DNA of 51,745 bases from Pseudidiomarina marina (GCF_003987045.1 NZ_PIPZ01000006.1:1-51745), one strand, 5' to 3'. Positions 18,399-27,720 are shown, counted from the stretch's first letter. Translations and numbers: made by a program. The notes: generated from the sequence alone by a model not told the origin.

Positions 18399-19263
18399 AG
18401 GCATCGCCTAAAATTTTTCGAATGAGGAAATGCCCTAACATCATCAATCCAGCGCTGGCTGCCAGTAAATAATGACCAGGCTCGGTTTGAGTTAGCATGA
18501 CGGTGTTTTCAGGGTGCAAAAAATGTAGCGCTGTAAAAAGGCCAAGAGGAAGTAGCATCATAACTTTTCCTTGCAATCGAGCTTGCGCAGATAAACTCTT
18601 TACCCGCTCTATTGCATACTGCTGCTGCCTTAAAGTTACCGCCAATCGCTGGAGAATATCCGCTTGCTGAGAGCCATGCTGTATACCGAGTTGCATCGTT
18701 AGTAACATCTGCAAAACCGCTTCGGTATTAACTCGCAGATAGAAGCTCTTGAGCGCAACAATTGGCGTCTCACCTGTGCGCATTCTGCGAATAACGAGTA
18801 GCCATTCGTATCTCAGTGGCGCTGCAACCTGCAATCCGCTGCGCTCAAATGCTGCATTGAAGCTAAGTCCGGCCTGCATTGCCGTTACCAGAAGATCAAT
18901 AGCGTCTGGAAGTTGAACGGTGATAAGACGATGTCGTCGCGCCAGCAAATAATTTTTCGTCACTATCGCAGCGACAGCCATGCCGCATCCGACTAGAAAA
19001 CTGATTAGAGCAGAGGAGATTAAGCCAATGATCATCAATAGCGGCAAAACGAGCAACGCTAGTCTTTCCCAAAATATTTTAGCCGGTAAGTAAATTAAGA
19101 AATCTGCAAGCGATTGCTCGGTACTATCTTTCAACCACTTTTGTGCGGGATTTTTCCACCGCGAAATCATGGTAATCACGAGGACAACGGACGTTAAATA
19201 AACGCATGCTAATGCAACAATTACGAGTGCTCCGATTGTTAACCCCATGTCGGTTAATGCCAT
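18388..19263 (-). CDS. tadB: Tad pilus inner-membrane protein TadB-like
   Basis: T2SSF-family platform protein, 291 residues from the ATG at 19263 (AGGAG about 10 bp upstream; it overlaps the tadA stop by 10 bp). Order: an N-terminal helix (IGALVIVALACVYLTSVVLV), a second helix pair near 75-110, the T2SSF domain (DAIDLLVTAMQAGLSFNAAF to HGSQQADILQRLAVTLRQQQ) and C-terminal helices. With TadC it forms the base that couples the TadA motor to pilus assembly. Confidence 0.88.
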   Translation of the reverse strand: MALTDMGLTIGALVIVALACVYLTSVVLVITMISRWKNPAQKWLKDSTEQSLADFLIYLPAKIFWERLALLVLPLLMIIGLISSALISFLVGCGMAVAAIVTKNYLLARRHRLITVQLPDAIDLLVTAMQAGLSFNAAFERSGLQVAAPLRYEWLLVIRRMRTGETPIVALKSFYLRVNTEAVLQMLLTMQLGIQHGSQQADILQRLAVTLRQQQYAIERVKSLSAQARLQGKVMMLLPLGLFTALHFLHPENTVMLTQTEPGHYLLAASAGLMMLGHFLIRKILGDAYAN

Positions 19264-20426
19264 GTAGAAAGCACTCCTGTGGCCATACACTGATTCATCT
19301 CTCGAATAAACATTTGATTCATTTGGATAACATCGGCATCAACTCCCGACACTTCGGAAATTTCACGAATGACCCGAGCGCCTTCATTTGTGCGCTGAAT
19401 TTGGATAATGACATCGATCGCCGATGCAATTTGTTGCCGAATTGCCGACAGAGGAATCTCAAGACCTGCCATAAGAACCATAACTTCAAGCCGCCGAATT
19501 GCGTCACGAGCACTGTTAGCGTGTAAGGTTGTTAATGAGCCTTCGTGACCTGTATTCATTGCTTGCAACATATCTATCGCTTCAATACCACGGCACTCAC
19601 CGACAATGATTCGGTCGGGGCGCATCCTAAGCGCATTGATCAATAAGTCGCGAATCGATATTTTTCCGTTTCCTTCGGCGTTTGGAGGTCTCGCCTCAAG
19701 CGCTATTAAGTTTTGATGTGACAGCTGTAGTTCAGCGGCATCTTCAATCGTGATGACCCGTTGATGCGATGGAATGACGCCTGCCAACGTATTAAGAAGC
19801 GTCGTTTTTCCGGTACCAGTACCTCCTGCGATTAAAATATTCCGGCGCTCAACCACACATCGAAGCAAATAGTCAGCAGCTTCAGTCGATAGCACACCTT
19901 GACGAACCAAGTCATCAAACTGCAGTCGCTTTGCTAGAAACTTTCGAACTGTTAAACAGCTGCCTCTAAGTGCCAATGGAGATAACACCGCATTTATGCG
20001 AGAACCGTCAGGCATGCGCGCATCAACCATCGGTTGCGAACTGTCTAATCGACGTCCCAGCGGCGTAATAATTCGATCAATAACGCGCAGCAACTCTTCT
20101 TCACTTGAAAATGAAATTGGGCAGCGGGACAGTTGCCCTTCCTTCTCGACGAAGATTGTTTGAAAGTCATTTACCATGATCTCGGAAATCGCATTATCAT
20201 GAAGCAAGCTGGTCAAGGGACCGAAACCGATGCAGTCATTTACGATATTCTCTATAGCTAATGATAATTCGTTCGCATCATTAACCGACAAACTAGTCTG
20301 ATAGTTTTCTAAAATATTGACCGCATGCTGTTGCAGTTCTGCAGCTGACATTTGCTCGATATTTTGTTCACTTCGTTGCAAAGTTTGTCGCAGATGTTGC
20401 CGCGCTAAATCACTATTAAAAGCCAT
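19254..20426 (-). CDS. tadA: Tad pilus assembly ATPase TadA (CpaF)
   Basis: Hexameric secretion ATPase powering Flp pilus assembly, 390 residues. The Walker A box GGTGTGKTT is at 201-209, the Walker B region [13 protein letters not shown] at 268-280, and the [12 protein letters not shown] motif at 294-305. The N-terminal domain shows the CpaF signature [20 protein letters not shown]. It overlaps the secretin gene upstream by 11 bp and tadB downstream by 10 bp. No TadZ-type ATPase accompanies it. Confidence 0.95.
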   Translation of the reverse strand: MAFNSDLARQHLRQTLQRSEQNIEQMSAAELQQHAVNILENYQTSLSVNDANELSLAIENIVNDCIGFGPLTSLLHDNAISEIMVNDFQTIFVEKEGQLSRCPISFSSEEELLRVIDRIITPLGRRLDSSQPMVDARMPDGSRINAVLSPLALRGSCLTVRKFLAKRLQFDDLVRQGVLSTEAADYLLRCVVERRNILIAGGTGTGKTTLLNTLAGVIPSHQRVITIEDAAELQLSHQNLIALEARPPNAEGNGKISIRDLLINALRMRPDRIIVGECRGIEAIDMLQAMNTGHEGSLTTLHANSARDAIRRLEVMVLMAGLEIPLSAIRQQIASAIDVIIQIQRTNEGARVIREISEVSGVDADVIQMNQMFIREMNQCMATGVLSTWH

Positions 20427-21612
20427 CGGTTAACCCCACGCAGGTTGCGTTATCACGAAATGATTTAATTAATGACTTCGCATGCTCATGTGATTGTTGA
20501 GTTTGACGTTGGTGTGATTGCAGCAACGGCGTCACAACTACGAATAACTCGGTTTCAGCATCACGAAATTCGCGCGATGAAAATAACTCTCCTAAGATCG
20601 GAATTTGATGCAGTAAGGGAAACGATTCCGCCTGCAACGATTGTTCTTGACTGAGTAATCCGGACAAAATAATGGCTTCGCCACTCTTGGCAGTAATCAG
20701 GCTGCTCACTCGTCGAGTTAGCATTCCTGGAATTCCTTGAATAGCGGTTGCCGGATCTATTGTGCTGATCTGTGCTTTAATCTCTGTTGATATTTGACCA
20801 CCGCCCAGATCATGAGGCGACATGGATAAAGAGATGCCGTAATCACGAAACTCGACATCCTGTGCTCCTTGCGTCAGAACTTGGGGGATTGGAAACTCTC
20901 CGCCAACAAGAAAGTCTGCTTGCCCACCACTAGCGGCAATCAACTTCGGTTCAGCAAGTATTCGTGCATGTCCATTTTGGACAAGTAAATTTACCGTCGA
21001 GAGTAAAGTAATCGGAAACGTTACCCACTGCGCGCTCGCATCACTAAGGGTTGGGCCACTTATTGAATGCTGCCACTTAATTCCCAGGTGTTGAGCGCTT
21101 TGTCGTTTCACTTCAAGAATGGTGACCTGCAACTCGATCATTTGATCGATAGCGGCAGGCACTTCACTCACCTGAATTAACCAATCCGGATAATCAATTA
21201 TCGCCCGCTTAAATTGCTCCAGTTCGAGTTGGGGTAATTGTCCAGAAATGACTGTCGTACCCGCTTTCTCGTCAAACTGTAATTGCGAGTACTGTTGCTT
21301 AAGCCACTGTAAGTGAAGCTGTTCTTTTTTATCCAACGGCGCATTAACGACTATTGGAATTTTATCATTACTCCCAGACTCGTAACGAACCAGCAGCTCG
21401 GTATATCCAGAAGAGATAGCTTTAATAACCAAATCATGTGGTGGCAATAATTCCACTTTCAGTAAGTTTTCATTTCCCACGACAACATCAGAAACGCCCT
21501 TGAGCGAAATAATTTGCGTTTCTCCTACTTTCAGGCTCAAGGTATTTAAGGCATGAGCGGAATTGACACTTATCACCAGAATGATCGCGAGAAATAGATT
21601 AATAGATCGCAT
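20416..21612 (-). CDS. rcpA: Tad outer-membrane secretin RcpA (CpaC)
   Basis: Outer-membrane channel for the Flp pilus, 398 residues from the ATG at 21612 (AGGAGG nine bases upstream; a TTG at 21633 is less likely). The signal peptide INLFLAIILVISVNSAHA is followed by the pilus-protein N-terminal domain (LSLKVGETQIISLKGVSDVV) and the secretin domain, about 165-375, with ARILAEPKLIAASGGQADFL, VGGEFPIPQ and SGEAIILSGLLSQEQS. It overlaps rcpC by 14 bp. Confidence 0.92.
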   Translation of the reverse strand: MRSINLFLAIILVISVNSAHALNTLSLKVGETQIISLKGVSDVVVGNENLLKVELLPPHDLVIKAISSGYTELLVRYESGSNDKIPIVVNAPLDKKEQLHLQWLKQQYSQLQFDEKAGTTVISGQLPQLELEQFKRAIIDYPDWLIQVSEVPAAIDQMIELQVTILEVKRQSAQHLGIKWQHSISGPTLSDASAQWVTFPITLLSTVNLLVQNGHARILAEPKLIAASGGQADFLVGGEFPIPQVLTQGAQDVEFRDYGISLSMSPHDLGGGQISTEIKAQISTIDPATAIQGIPGMLTRRVSSLITAKSGEAIILSGLLSQEQSLQAESFPLLHQIPILGELFSSREFRDAETELFVVVTPLLQSHQRQTQQSHEHAKSLIKSFRDNATCVGLTDGF

Positions 21613-22354
21613 CGAGCTCGACCTCCTTGGCAAAAAATCGATGTATCTTTATTGGGGGTGATGGCGCTACTGAAACATATGAGCTTTCGGCGTGTTGCAA
21701 CCAAACTTCAAAATTCTGCATTCTCATCGTCTCAAACTTAGCAGCTTGCTCCGCGGTCAATTCAAATGTCATTGTGCTAGGCAAATAGTGCGAGGGGTTG
21801 ACGTCGATCTGTGCATGGTCATCAAAGTTGTCCATTGCAATCACGGGAATATTAACCAAGACTAATGGCTTATTATTTTCTTGGAAGTTACTCCCTCGAA
21901 GCGTTACTTTGTCACCAATTTTGACCAGTCCGTTGTGCAACTGCTGCACGGAAACTAGACTTGTTACAGCATAAAATCCAGGGCGTAATTTCGCCGCAAA
22001 TCGCGGTGTTTGATAGGGCTCAATTGCATTAGCCGTAAGCGGCTCTCCGCGATCAATAAATCGGCTGGAGGCTAACCCGAGTATACTCGGAGCATCTTCG
22101 GGGCGGAGCCATCCATCTTGTACTAAGCTTTGCGGAAAGTTTCGAATCACCAACGTATCAGCATTAATAATTTCCCCAACTAAAATGTCGCGTTGGGTAA
22201 CTAATATGCCAAGCTCTTGTTCACGTTGCTCTTCGACTTCAATCGACGCTTGCTCGGCAACATAGCCAGTGACTAACTGATAGCTTGCAAGACTCAGAGC
22301 CAAACTCAGCATAACCAGCGCAGCGAGCTTTGCTTTCGGAGTTAAGGTCAACAT
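21599..22354 (-). CDS. rcpC: Flp pilus assembly protein RcpC (CpaB)
   Basis: 251 residues with an N-terminal membrane helix (LAALVMLSLALSLASYQLVT) and a periplasmic part holding an SAF-like segment (VTQRDILVGEIINADTLVIR, RGEPLTANAI) followed by the RcpC domain (VSVQQLHNGLVKIGDKVTLR). The family works with the secretin at the outer membrane. It starts 6 bp after the 89-residue pseudopilin gene. Confidence 0.88.
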   Translation of the reverse strand: MLTLTPKAKLAALVMLSLALSLASYQLVTGYVAEQASIEVEEQREQELGILVTQRDILVGEIINADTLVIRNFPQSLVQDGWLRPEDAPSILGLASSRFIDRGEPLTANAIEPYQTPRFAAKLRPGFYAVTSLVSVQQLHNGLVKIGDKVTLRGSNFQENNKPLVLVNIPVIAMDNFDDHAQIDVNPSHYLPSTMTFELTAEQAAKFETMRMQNFEVWLQHAESSYVSVAPSPPIKIHRFFAKEVELDAIY

Positions 22355-22360
22355 GAGGCG

Positions 22361-22630
22361 TCACCAAACCAACGGATTCAGGACAAAATACTGCCAAATC
22401 CAATCAACGTGTGCCGCTGTCGATTGAACGATATGCTTAACCATCGTCACAATTGAGTGTCCGGCCGATGTTACTGGGATAATCCAAATAATACTCCCCA
22501 ACAACATCACCACTATGCTCTCAACGAGGCTTTGCCCTTGCTGTAATTTGGATGCTATGGGTAACTGTTTTCTGTTGTACCAACAGCACCGAGGTTTCTG
22601 GGTTTTCCAAGAGTATGTGATAACGTCCAT
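22361..22630 (-). CDS. Small pseudopilin-like protein in Tad operon
   Basis: 89 residues with a 31-32 residue basic leader and then QG|QSLVES followed by hydrophobic IVVMLLGSIIWIIPV. The Gly at -1 and Glu at +5 fit a prepilin-peptidase site, so this may be a TadE/F-type minor pilin. The residue after Glu is Ser rather than the Tyr/Phe of Flp-type pilins. The only usable start (22630) lies 110 bp inside the upstream gene in another frame, an unusually long overlap. The family is not recognised from sequence alone. Confidence 0.6.
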   Translation of the reverse strand: MDVITYSWKTQKPRCCWYNRKQLPIASKLQQGQSLVESIVVMLLGSIIWIIPVTSAGHSIVTMVKHIVQSTAAHVDWIWQYFVLNPLVW

Positions 22631-23033
22631 GTTCTATTTCCTTAACAGATGCAAGGCGAGCACCATATCGAAAGCTAAATCCATCAGCTAAAGTTTTTGA
22701 CCGGTGAGGAGACGCAAAGATTTCAATCCGATACTTTTCAAATTGCTGCGTCACAAGCTTCGTACCAAGCCAGGTATTTTGCGGTTGTAATGGTTGATCC
22801 CGCAATTTAAACGATTGCGCGAAGTAAGCGCCATTAAGTATCTGGATGTGCCAAATTTCATGTTCGCTCGCGCGACAATAGAAGTTCGCGCGTAAATCAG
22901 CGATTGGTTCACAGGAAAAATGTTCCACAAGCTGCGCCACCAAGTTTGCCTCGTTTAACTGCCACAGTGCGCCATGGCTATTCTCTGCCACCAATTGCGC
23001 ATGAGCTAACATCCACGATGCAATTAGCGACAT
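22521..23033 (-). CDS. Unknown exported protein in Tad operon
   Basis: 170 residues, family not recognised. The first 13 residues (MSLIASWMLAHAQ) resemble a very short signal sequence. The rest is beta-rich and soluble, with two Cys (SCEPIADLRANFYC) that could form a disulfide in the periplasm. It overlaps the TadE-like gene upstream by 10 bp and the small pseudopilin gene downstream by 110 bp. Placement among pseudopilin genes suggests a pilus accessory role, by inference only. Confidence 0.65.
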   Translation of the reverse strand: MSLIASWMLAHAQLVAENSHGALWQLNEANLVAQLVEHFSCEPIADLRANFYCRASEHEIWHIQILNGAYFAQSFKLRDQPLQPQNTWLGTKLVTQQFEKYRIEIFASPHRSKTLADGFSFRYGARLASVKEIEHGRYHILLENPETSVLLVQQKTVTHSIQITARAKPR

Positions 23034-23572
23034 ACTGGGTCGACACAGCGCAATTCGTAGGGCGTGATATCCGCATCCACTTTACCAAGAACCAGCGAGT
23101 CATGACTAAGCTCCTTGGCAATCGGCAATACCCCAACAACATCGAGTACATTACTCAAGCCAACTTGGTTTAAATAGTGGCTCAAAGTTAGCGATTGTGG
23201 ATAAGATAACAGTTCAGCATTGTTATCTAGCTGCCACCCATCTGTTAATCGCGCTAATTGATAAGGTGATTGTTCGGATGCGACATAATAAAGATTGTCC
23301 AAACCTAAATTTAGTGCGGTATAGCGATTCAAAGGCGCTAGTACCGGCTTGACTTGCGCACTAAATGCATCTGACGGCTGACGTTGCCAGGAGCTGTCAG
23401 ATATCGGCTGTAAGATCTTGCCTCGTAATTCATTAAGCTCCTGGTGCTGCGAAAACAAAGTTCCGTGCACCTTTTCAATACTGAAGGACAAAGTAACAGC
23501 AACGAGCCCAAGTATTAGAATAAACTCAACCATACCTTGCCCATATTCGTTATTTAATGACGTGTATTTCAT
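23024..23572 (-). CDS. TadE-like pseudopilin
   Basis: 182 residues with the prepilin motif EYG|QGMVEF near residue 11 (Gly -1, Glu +5, Phe +6), then a hydrophobic stretch ILILGLVAVTLSFSIEKVHG. This is typical of TadE/TadF minor pilins cut by the TadV/PilD class of peptidase. The C-terminal 130 residues are a soluble periplasmic domain ending ELRCVDPVCR with two Cys. The start overlaps the TadG-like stop by ATGA. Confidence 0.75.
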   Translation of the reverse strand: MKYTSLNNEYGQGMVEFILILGLVAVTLSFSIEKVHGTLFSQHQELNELRGKILQPISDSSWQRQPSDAFSAQVKPVLAPLNRYTALNLGLDNLYYVASEQSPYQLARLTDGWQLDNNAELLSYPQSLTLSHYLNQVGLSNVLDVVGVLPIAKELSHDSLVLGKVDADITPYELRCVDPVCR

Positions 23573-24786
23573 AGAGAATCCTGCGCAAAGCGGCTCAAAA
23601 TTAGTTTTTCTTGTGCACTAAGTGACTGTAGTTCTGGTTCCCAAAGCGCATTAAACATGTTCGCTCGCTCAATTGAGATTTTGGCTCTTGGCATGATTGT
23701 TTGCGGCCGTGAAAATCGAATTCCTGCTTTCGAGATAACGTGATCGAATTTAATAATGACGGAAGGCCAATCACTCGGATCTAACCGTTCACGACTAAAA
23801 TAGTAAGGTGTATCTGTAGTTCCCAATCGTTGCTGATTAATCAGCGCCAGTTGCGTCGCTCGAGGATTAAGTCGGCGGCTTTCGCCAAATTGATTTTCAT
23901 TGACGTTGTTTAATAATCTATTCTGATAGGTCGTGCCGTCACCCCAAGGAATTTCCTCTCGCTTAAACAGTAGGCGCAGATGCAGTGCTACCGTATCCAT
24001 AGACTGCCATGCCCACTGCCCATTTTTACTGGCAACAAGTTCACTACCACCCGCTTTTTGCGCTTTAATTAAACCGCCATCAAACCATTTATAGCTGCGG
24101 CTTTTAGAGAAAGGGTCACGGCTATTCTGTGTCATCTCCAACAACAACCCATCATCTCTGGAGGCATGTTGGAGCGGCAGGTATCGCCACCACAACCATG
24201 GAAACTTTAAAATTCCTGGAGCATGCAATAACGTCCATGAATGCTGCTCAATTTTTTGAACCTGGGCGATTTCTGCAAGACTCTTCGGTATCATCATGGC
24301 GAATGAAGCCCGAATCATCCATTGCGCGGTTTGTAGCGAGGCTAGCAGCGCTCGCTGCATCATTAACGCGCTGTTAATAATCCTATTTATAGGCCTCTCT
24401 ATATGGTTTACCGCCGTTGCTAAATGACGTGTAATGACATTCACATAGGGGATGATACTACTCACTAATGCGAGCCTTTCAGTAGCTGAGTTGAGGTTGC
24501 TCAACCAACTCGCTAATCCCAATAATTGCCCTTGGGCAACGTGATTCGCAATTAACGCACGATTGATAATCGCAATGAGGTTAAACTCGCGCGCAATAAT
24601 GGTTGCCGCGCTTATGGCCATATTGTCCGCCGCACTTTGCAGATGCCAACGTTGCTGAAGTCGTTGCTGCTGCGACACTATCAACACTAATAAAATTAAC
24701 AATCCCGCAATGGCCGGTAATATCAGAACACTGACGTATCCACGATCACCTTGCATCTTAATTACCAGACTCAGTAACTTCGTCAT
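23569..24786 (-). CDS. tadG: TadG-like pilus protein
   Basis: The N-terminus matches the TadG-type pilin-like segment: DRGYVSVLILPAIAGLLILL, then a helical stretch ending HLQSAADNMAISAAT. The remaining 330 residues are a large unrecognised periplasmic region. I see no von Willebrand-type domain, which some TadG proteins have. Starts at 24786 (MTKLLSLVIK, 405 residues) or 24756 (MQGDRG) are both plausible. The first overlaps flp by 29 bp, the second follows it by 1 bp. Longer starts lie within flp. Confidence 0.7.
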   Translation of the reverse strand: MTKLLSLVIKMQGDRGYVSVLILPAIAGLLILLVLIVSQQQRLQQRWHLQSAADNMAISAATIIAREFNLIAIINRALIANHVAQGQLLGLASWLSNLNSATERLALVSSIIPYVNVITRHLATAVNHIERPINRIINSALMMQRALLASLQTAQWMIRASFAMMIPKSLAEIAQVQKIEQHSWTLLHAPGILKFPWLWWRYLPLQHASRDDGLLLEMTQNSRDPFSKSRSYKWFDGGLIKAQKAGGSELVASKNGQWAWQSMDTVALHLRLLFKREEIPWGDGTTYQNRLLNNVNENQFGESRRLNPRATQLALINQQRLGTTDTPYYFSRERLDPSDWPSVIIKFDHVISKAGIRFSRPQTIMPRAKISIERANMFNALWEPELQSLSAQEKLILSRFAQDSL

Positions 24787-25051
24787 AATTACCCAAACTG
24801 ACATCTTGACGCCCAAGCGTACTTGCTCGTCTCGCCGCACTTCGAGCACTATTCAGCTGATTGGTTGAGCTTTGCCCTGTTATTTCGCTGGCCATGCCCG
24901 CTACTTGGCCACGTACAGTTTTCCCAAGCAACGAATAGACACCAATGGCAGCAACTGCAATTAGCGCAACGATGATAATGTATTCGGTCATACCCTGACC
25001 GAGGCTGCGACGTAACGCGGAAGGATAGGAAAGCTTTTGGGTAGTTCGCAT
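24758..25051 (-). CDS. flp: Flp-type major pilin
   Basis: 97-residue prepilin. A basic leader ends LG|QGMTEY, the canonical Flp cleavage site with Glu +5 and Tyr +6. The hydrophobic helix IIIVALIAVAAIGVYSLLGK and a polar Ser/Asn-rich tail follow. At 97 residues it is longer than many Flp pilins (50-80). It is the first gene of the operon and has AAGGA before its ATG, but that site lies in a hairpin (25052-25088). Confidence 0.9.
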   Translation of the reverse strand: MRTTQKLSYPSALRRSLGQGMTEYIIIVALIAVAAIGVYSLLGKTVRGQVAGMASEITGQSSTNQLNSARSAARRASTLGRQDVSLGNYDEVTESGN

Positions 25052-25088
25052 CTGAGTTTCCTTATCGAAGGTTAGTTAGGAAACTCAG
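25052..25088 (-). promoter_or_regulatory. Hairpin covering the flp ribosome-binding site
   Basis: CTGAGTTTCC (25052-25061) and GGAAACTCAG (25079-25088) are a perfect 10-bp inverted repeat with a 17-nt loop. On the minus-strand mRNA the second arm, GGAAACTCAG, runs right up to the flp ATG and includes the AAGGA Shine-Dalgarno. Closing the stem would hide it. The loop can instead form CCTT/AAGG. A translational switch is inferred. Confidence 0.6.
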
Positions 25089-25100
25089 TGTAGCGCTACA
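25089..25100. promoter_or_regulatory. 12-bp palindrome upstream of flp
   Basis: TGTAGCGCTACA is a perfect palindrome directly adjoining the flp leader hairpin. Position and symmetry suggest a binding site for a dimeric regulator, not identified. Confidence 0.4.
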
Positions 25101-25132
25101 AATTAGTGAGGCATTTGGTAGTCGGTTTTCAC

Positions 25133-25825
25133 TTACTCAATATTAAGATACTTATGGAGCTGAACGGACAGACGCCAGTTGCGCTCAATACAAACTTTCA
25201 TCGCTAACTCGGTTGCGCGAGGACGCTGACTAATTGGCTGCAATCCAATACTAACGCCCTCTCGCGGCGGACAGCTGGCTAATAACTTGTCAAGTTGATC
25301 AATGTGCTTTTGCATCGCCACTGGGTACTTGATCTCGTCGGCTCTTTTCATACAATCCGGGCGCACCATATAGCCACCTGGCATGTCGAGTTTAGGCGAA
25401 ACGGTAACCCAGGTTGCATCAGTAACCTTTAATGGAAAAGTACCACTGGTTTCAATCTGTAATTTGAAGCCAGCTTGTTCGAGTGCCTCACCGAGCTGGG
25501 TTAAATCATACATAGCTGGTTCACCACCAGTGATAACGATATGACGCGCGCTATAGCCTTTTTGCCGCATAAGCTCGACCAGCTGTTCGGCCGTTGCATT
25601 CGCCCACTGCGCTGTTGGCTGAGTTTTTTCCGTAACCCGCGATAATGCCACCTCATCACTCACATGCTGTTCCCAAGTATGTTGCGTATCGCACCACGGA
25701 CACCCTACAGGACACCCCTGCAAACGAATAAAAACTGCTGGAACTCCGGTGAAAATGCCCTCACCTTGAATGGTTTGGAACACTTCATTAATTGGATAGA
25801 GCGTATTAATAGGATTCTCCAACAT
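25133..25825 (-). CDS. queE: 7-carboxy-7-deazaguanine synthase QueE
   Basis: Radical SAM enzyme that converts 6-carboxytetrahydropterin to 7-carboxy-7-deazaguanine in queuosine biosynthesis. 230 residues. The cluster-binding cysteines are in RLQGCPVGCPWCDTQHTW (about 33-50, C-x3-C-x2-C), and the N-terminal substrate loop is FQTIQGEGIFTGVPAVFIRL. It is divergent from queC with a 69-bp gap, so both genes of the pathway probably share a control region. Confidence 0.94.
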   Translation of the reverse strand: MLENPINTLYPINEVFQTIQGEGIFTGVPAVFIRLQGCPVGCPWCDTQHTWEQHVSDEVALSRVTEKTQPTAQWANATAEQLVELMRQKGYSARHIVITGGEPAMYDLTQLGEALEQAGFKLQIETSGTFPLKVTDATWVTVSPKLDMPGGYMVRPDCMKRADEIKYPVAMQKHIDQLDKLLASCPPREGVSIGLQPISQRPRATELAMKVCIERNWRLSVQLHKYLNIE

Positions 25826-25894
25826 CTTGAAAATAATTTAGGTTACAATATTCAGCGAATTTTAGCGTAAATTGAGTCAAATTAGGATCGTAAC

Positions 25895-26551
25895 ATGGCA
25901 AAAGTTGTCGTTATCTACTCTGGTGGTATGGATTCATTTACCGTATTGCACCATGCAGTACGCCACGGGCATGAAGTTTATGCACTTAGCTTCAACTACG
26001 GACAACGCCATGTGCGAGAACTTGATGCTGCAGCACGTGTTTGTCAGCAGCTTGGAATTCCGCATAAAGTGGTCGATATCACAGCGATAAATAGTCTATT
26101 AGCAGGAAGTTCTCTCACCTCCGATATTGAAATTCCTGAAGGTCATTACGCTGAAGCATCGATGCAATCAACAGTCGTTCCTAACCGAAATATGATTTTA
26201 TTGTCGTTAGCGATTGGTTACGCCGTCAGTTTGGGCGCCGAAGCCGTTTACTATGGTGCACACTCAGGCGACCACGCCATTTACCCCGACTGCCGCCCTG
26301 AGTTTGTCGAAAAAATGAACGCTGTCAGCCTCATTGCTAACTACGAGCCAGTTCGAATTGAAGTACCATATTTGCGCAACAACAAAGCAGAAATATTGGC
26401 GGATGGTTTACGCATGAACCTTGACTACAGCCAAACCTGGACGTGCTACAACGGTCGTGAAAAGGCGTGTGGTAAATGTGGAGCCTGTGTTGAACGGCTT
26501 GAGGCTTTTGCAACGAATCAGGTAACTGATCCGCTGCAATATGAATCGTGA
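25895..26551 (+). CDS. queC: 7-cyano-7-deazaguanine synthase QueC
   Basis: ATP-dependent enzyme that turns 7-carboxy-7-deazaguanine plus ammonia into preQ0. 218 residues. The PP-loop SGGMDS is at 9-14 and the zinc-binding cysteines near the C-terminus are in [20 protein letters not shown]. It is convergent with nagZ: the two stop codons are one base apart. Confidence 0.95.
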   Translation: MAKVVVIYSGGMDSFTVLHHAVRHGHEVYALSFNYGQRHVRELDAAARVCQQLGIPHKVVDITAINSLLAGSSLTSDIEIPEGHYAEASMQSTVVPNRNMILLSLAIGYAVSLGAEAVYYGAHSGDHAIYPDCRPEFVEKMNAVSLIANYEPVRIEVPYLRNNKAEILADGLRMNLDYSQTWTCYNGREKACGKCGACVERLEAFATNQVTDPLQYES

Positions 26552-26552
26552 G

Positions 26553-27584
26553 TTAACGTTTGTCTTTCGCATTACTCATTTCAGTAAGTACCGCCTGAGC
26601 GCCATGCCAGCGAGGATGATTCTGCAACACATTCATCGTCATACCGGCGGGTTTACTGAGTTGCTGATAACAACGAGCCGCGTTTTTCTTCAGTTGTTCA
26701 AGCCGTGGCTCAATGGCATTGATTACTTCAATTGCGCCAGCCCTATCGTTACATACCAACACCATATCGCAACCAGCATCCAGCGCCGCATGGGCGCGTT
26801 CGCTCATGGTTCCTGCAACTGTCGCGCCAGCCATACCTAAGTCGTCACTAAAAATAATACCGTTGAATTGCAATTGCGCGCGCAAAATATCTTGCAGCCA
26901 ATAACTTGAAAACCCAGCTGGCTTATCGTCGACTGCCGGATAGATAACGTGCGCAGGCATGACAGCATCGAGGCAGCTGGCAAGTTCGATAAACGGCGGC
27001 AAATCAGTTGCTAAAATTTCTTCCCAACTACGTTCATCAACAGGTATTTCAATGTGCGAGTCGGCGCGCACAGAACCGTGCCCAGGAAAGTGCTTACCGG
27101 TTGCCTTCATACCCGCTTGATGCATACCACGAATGAAAGCACGAGCAATTGGCGTTAACTGTTCAGCTTTCTGCGCAAATGCGCGATCGCCAATAACTTC
27201 ACTTATGCCGTTCACATCGAGCACAGGAGCAAAGCTAATATCGATATCCAACGCTAAGACCTCAGCCGCCATTAACCAACCCAACTCTTGCGCCCAGTGT
27301 TGGGCTTGCCGTTCACTGTCAGCATAGCGACCAATTTCAGCCATTGCCGGAATAGCACTAAAACCTTCGCGGAAACGTTGCACCCGTCCACCTTCATGAT
27401 CCACAGCTAAAATGAGTGGATTGCGAGCCGCAGCACGAGTTTGACGGACAAGTTCCAGCAATTGCTGATGATTTTCGAAGTTTCGACTAAAGAAGATCAC
27501 GCCACCCACTGCAGGATGAGCTAATAGCTCACGTTCTGAGTCGGTTAATTCAGTGCCTTCAAGATCAATCATTACTGCGGTCAT
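26553..27584 (-). CDS. nagZ: Beta-N-acetylglucosaminidase NagZ
   Basis: Cytoplasmic glycoside hydrolase family 3 enzyme that releases GlcNAc from anhydromuropeptides in cell-wall recycling. 343 residues from the ATG at 27584 (MTAVMIDLEGTELTDSERE), close to E. coli NagZ (341). A further upstream ATG at 27644 adds a 20-residue extension unlike the family. Motifs: KHFPGHGSVRADSH (catalytic His loop) and IFSDDLGMAGA (nucleophile Asp). Confidence 0.93.
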   Translation of the reverse strand: MTAVMIDLEGTELTDSERELLAHPAVGGVIFFSRNFENHQQLLELVRQTRAAARNPLILAVDHEGGRVQRFREGFSAIPAMAEIGRYADSERQAQHWAQELGWLMAAEVLALDIDISFAPVLDVNGISEVIGDRAFAQKAEQLTPIARAFIRGMHQAGMKATGKHFPGHGSVRADSHIEIPVDERSWEEILATDLPPFIELASCLDAVMPAHVIYPAVDDKPAGFSSYWLQDILRAQLQFNGIIFSDDLGMAGATVAGTMSERAHAALDAGCDMVLVCNDRAGAIEVINAIEPRLEQLKKNAARCYQQLSKPAGMTMNVLQNHPRWHGAQAVLTEMSNAKDKR

Positions 27585-27720
27585 ATAGCTATCTCTTATC
27601 TCCGTGTCGGCAGGCAGTGTGCCAAAATAAAAATCATCCGTCACTAGTCAAATCTTGGAGATTTAGTTAAAAATCTGTCATCTTATGAATACGTCGATTA
27701 TCAACATAGAGATTATTCTT

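Noticed and set aside
25826-25894. preQ1 riboswitch between queE and queC
   Set aside because: No pseudoknot with the conserved preQ1-binding core could be seen in these 69 bases, and riboswitches of this class are not expected in front of queC in this group.
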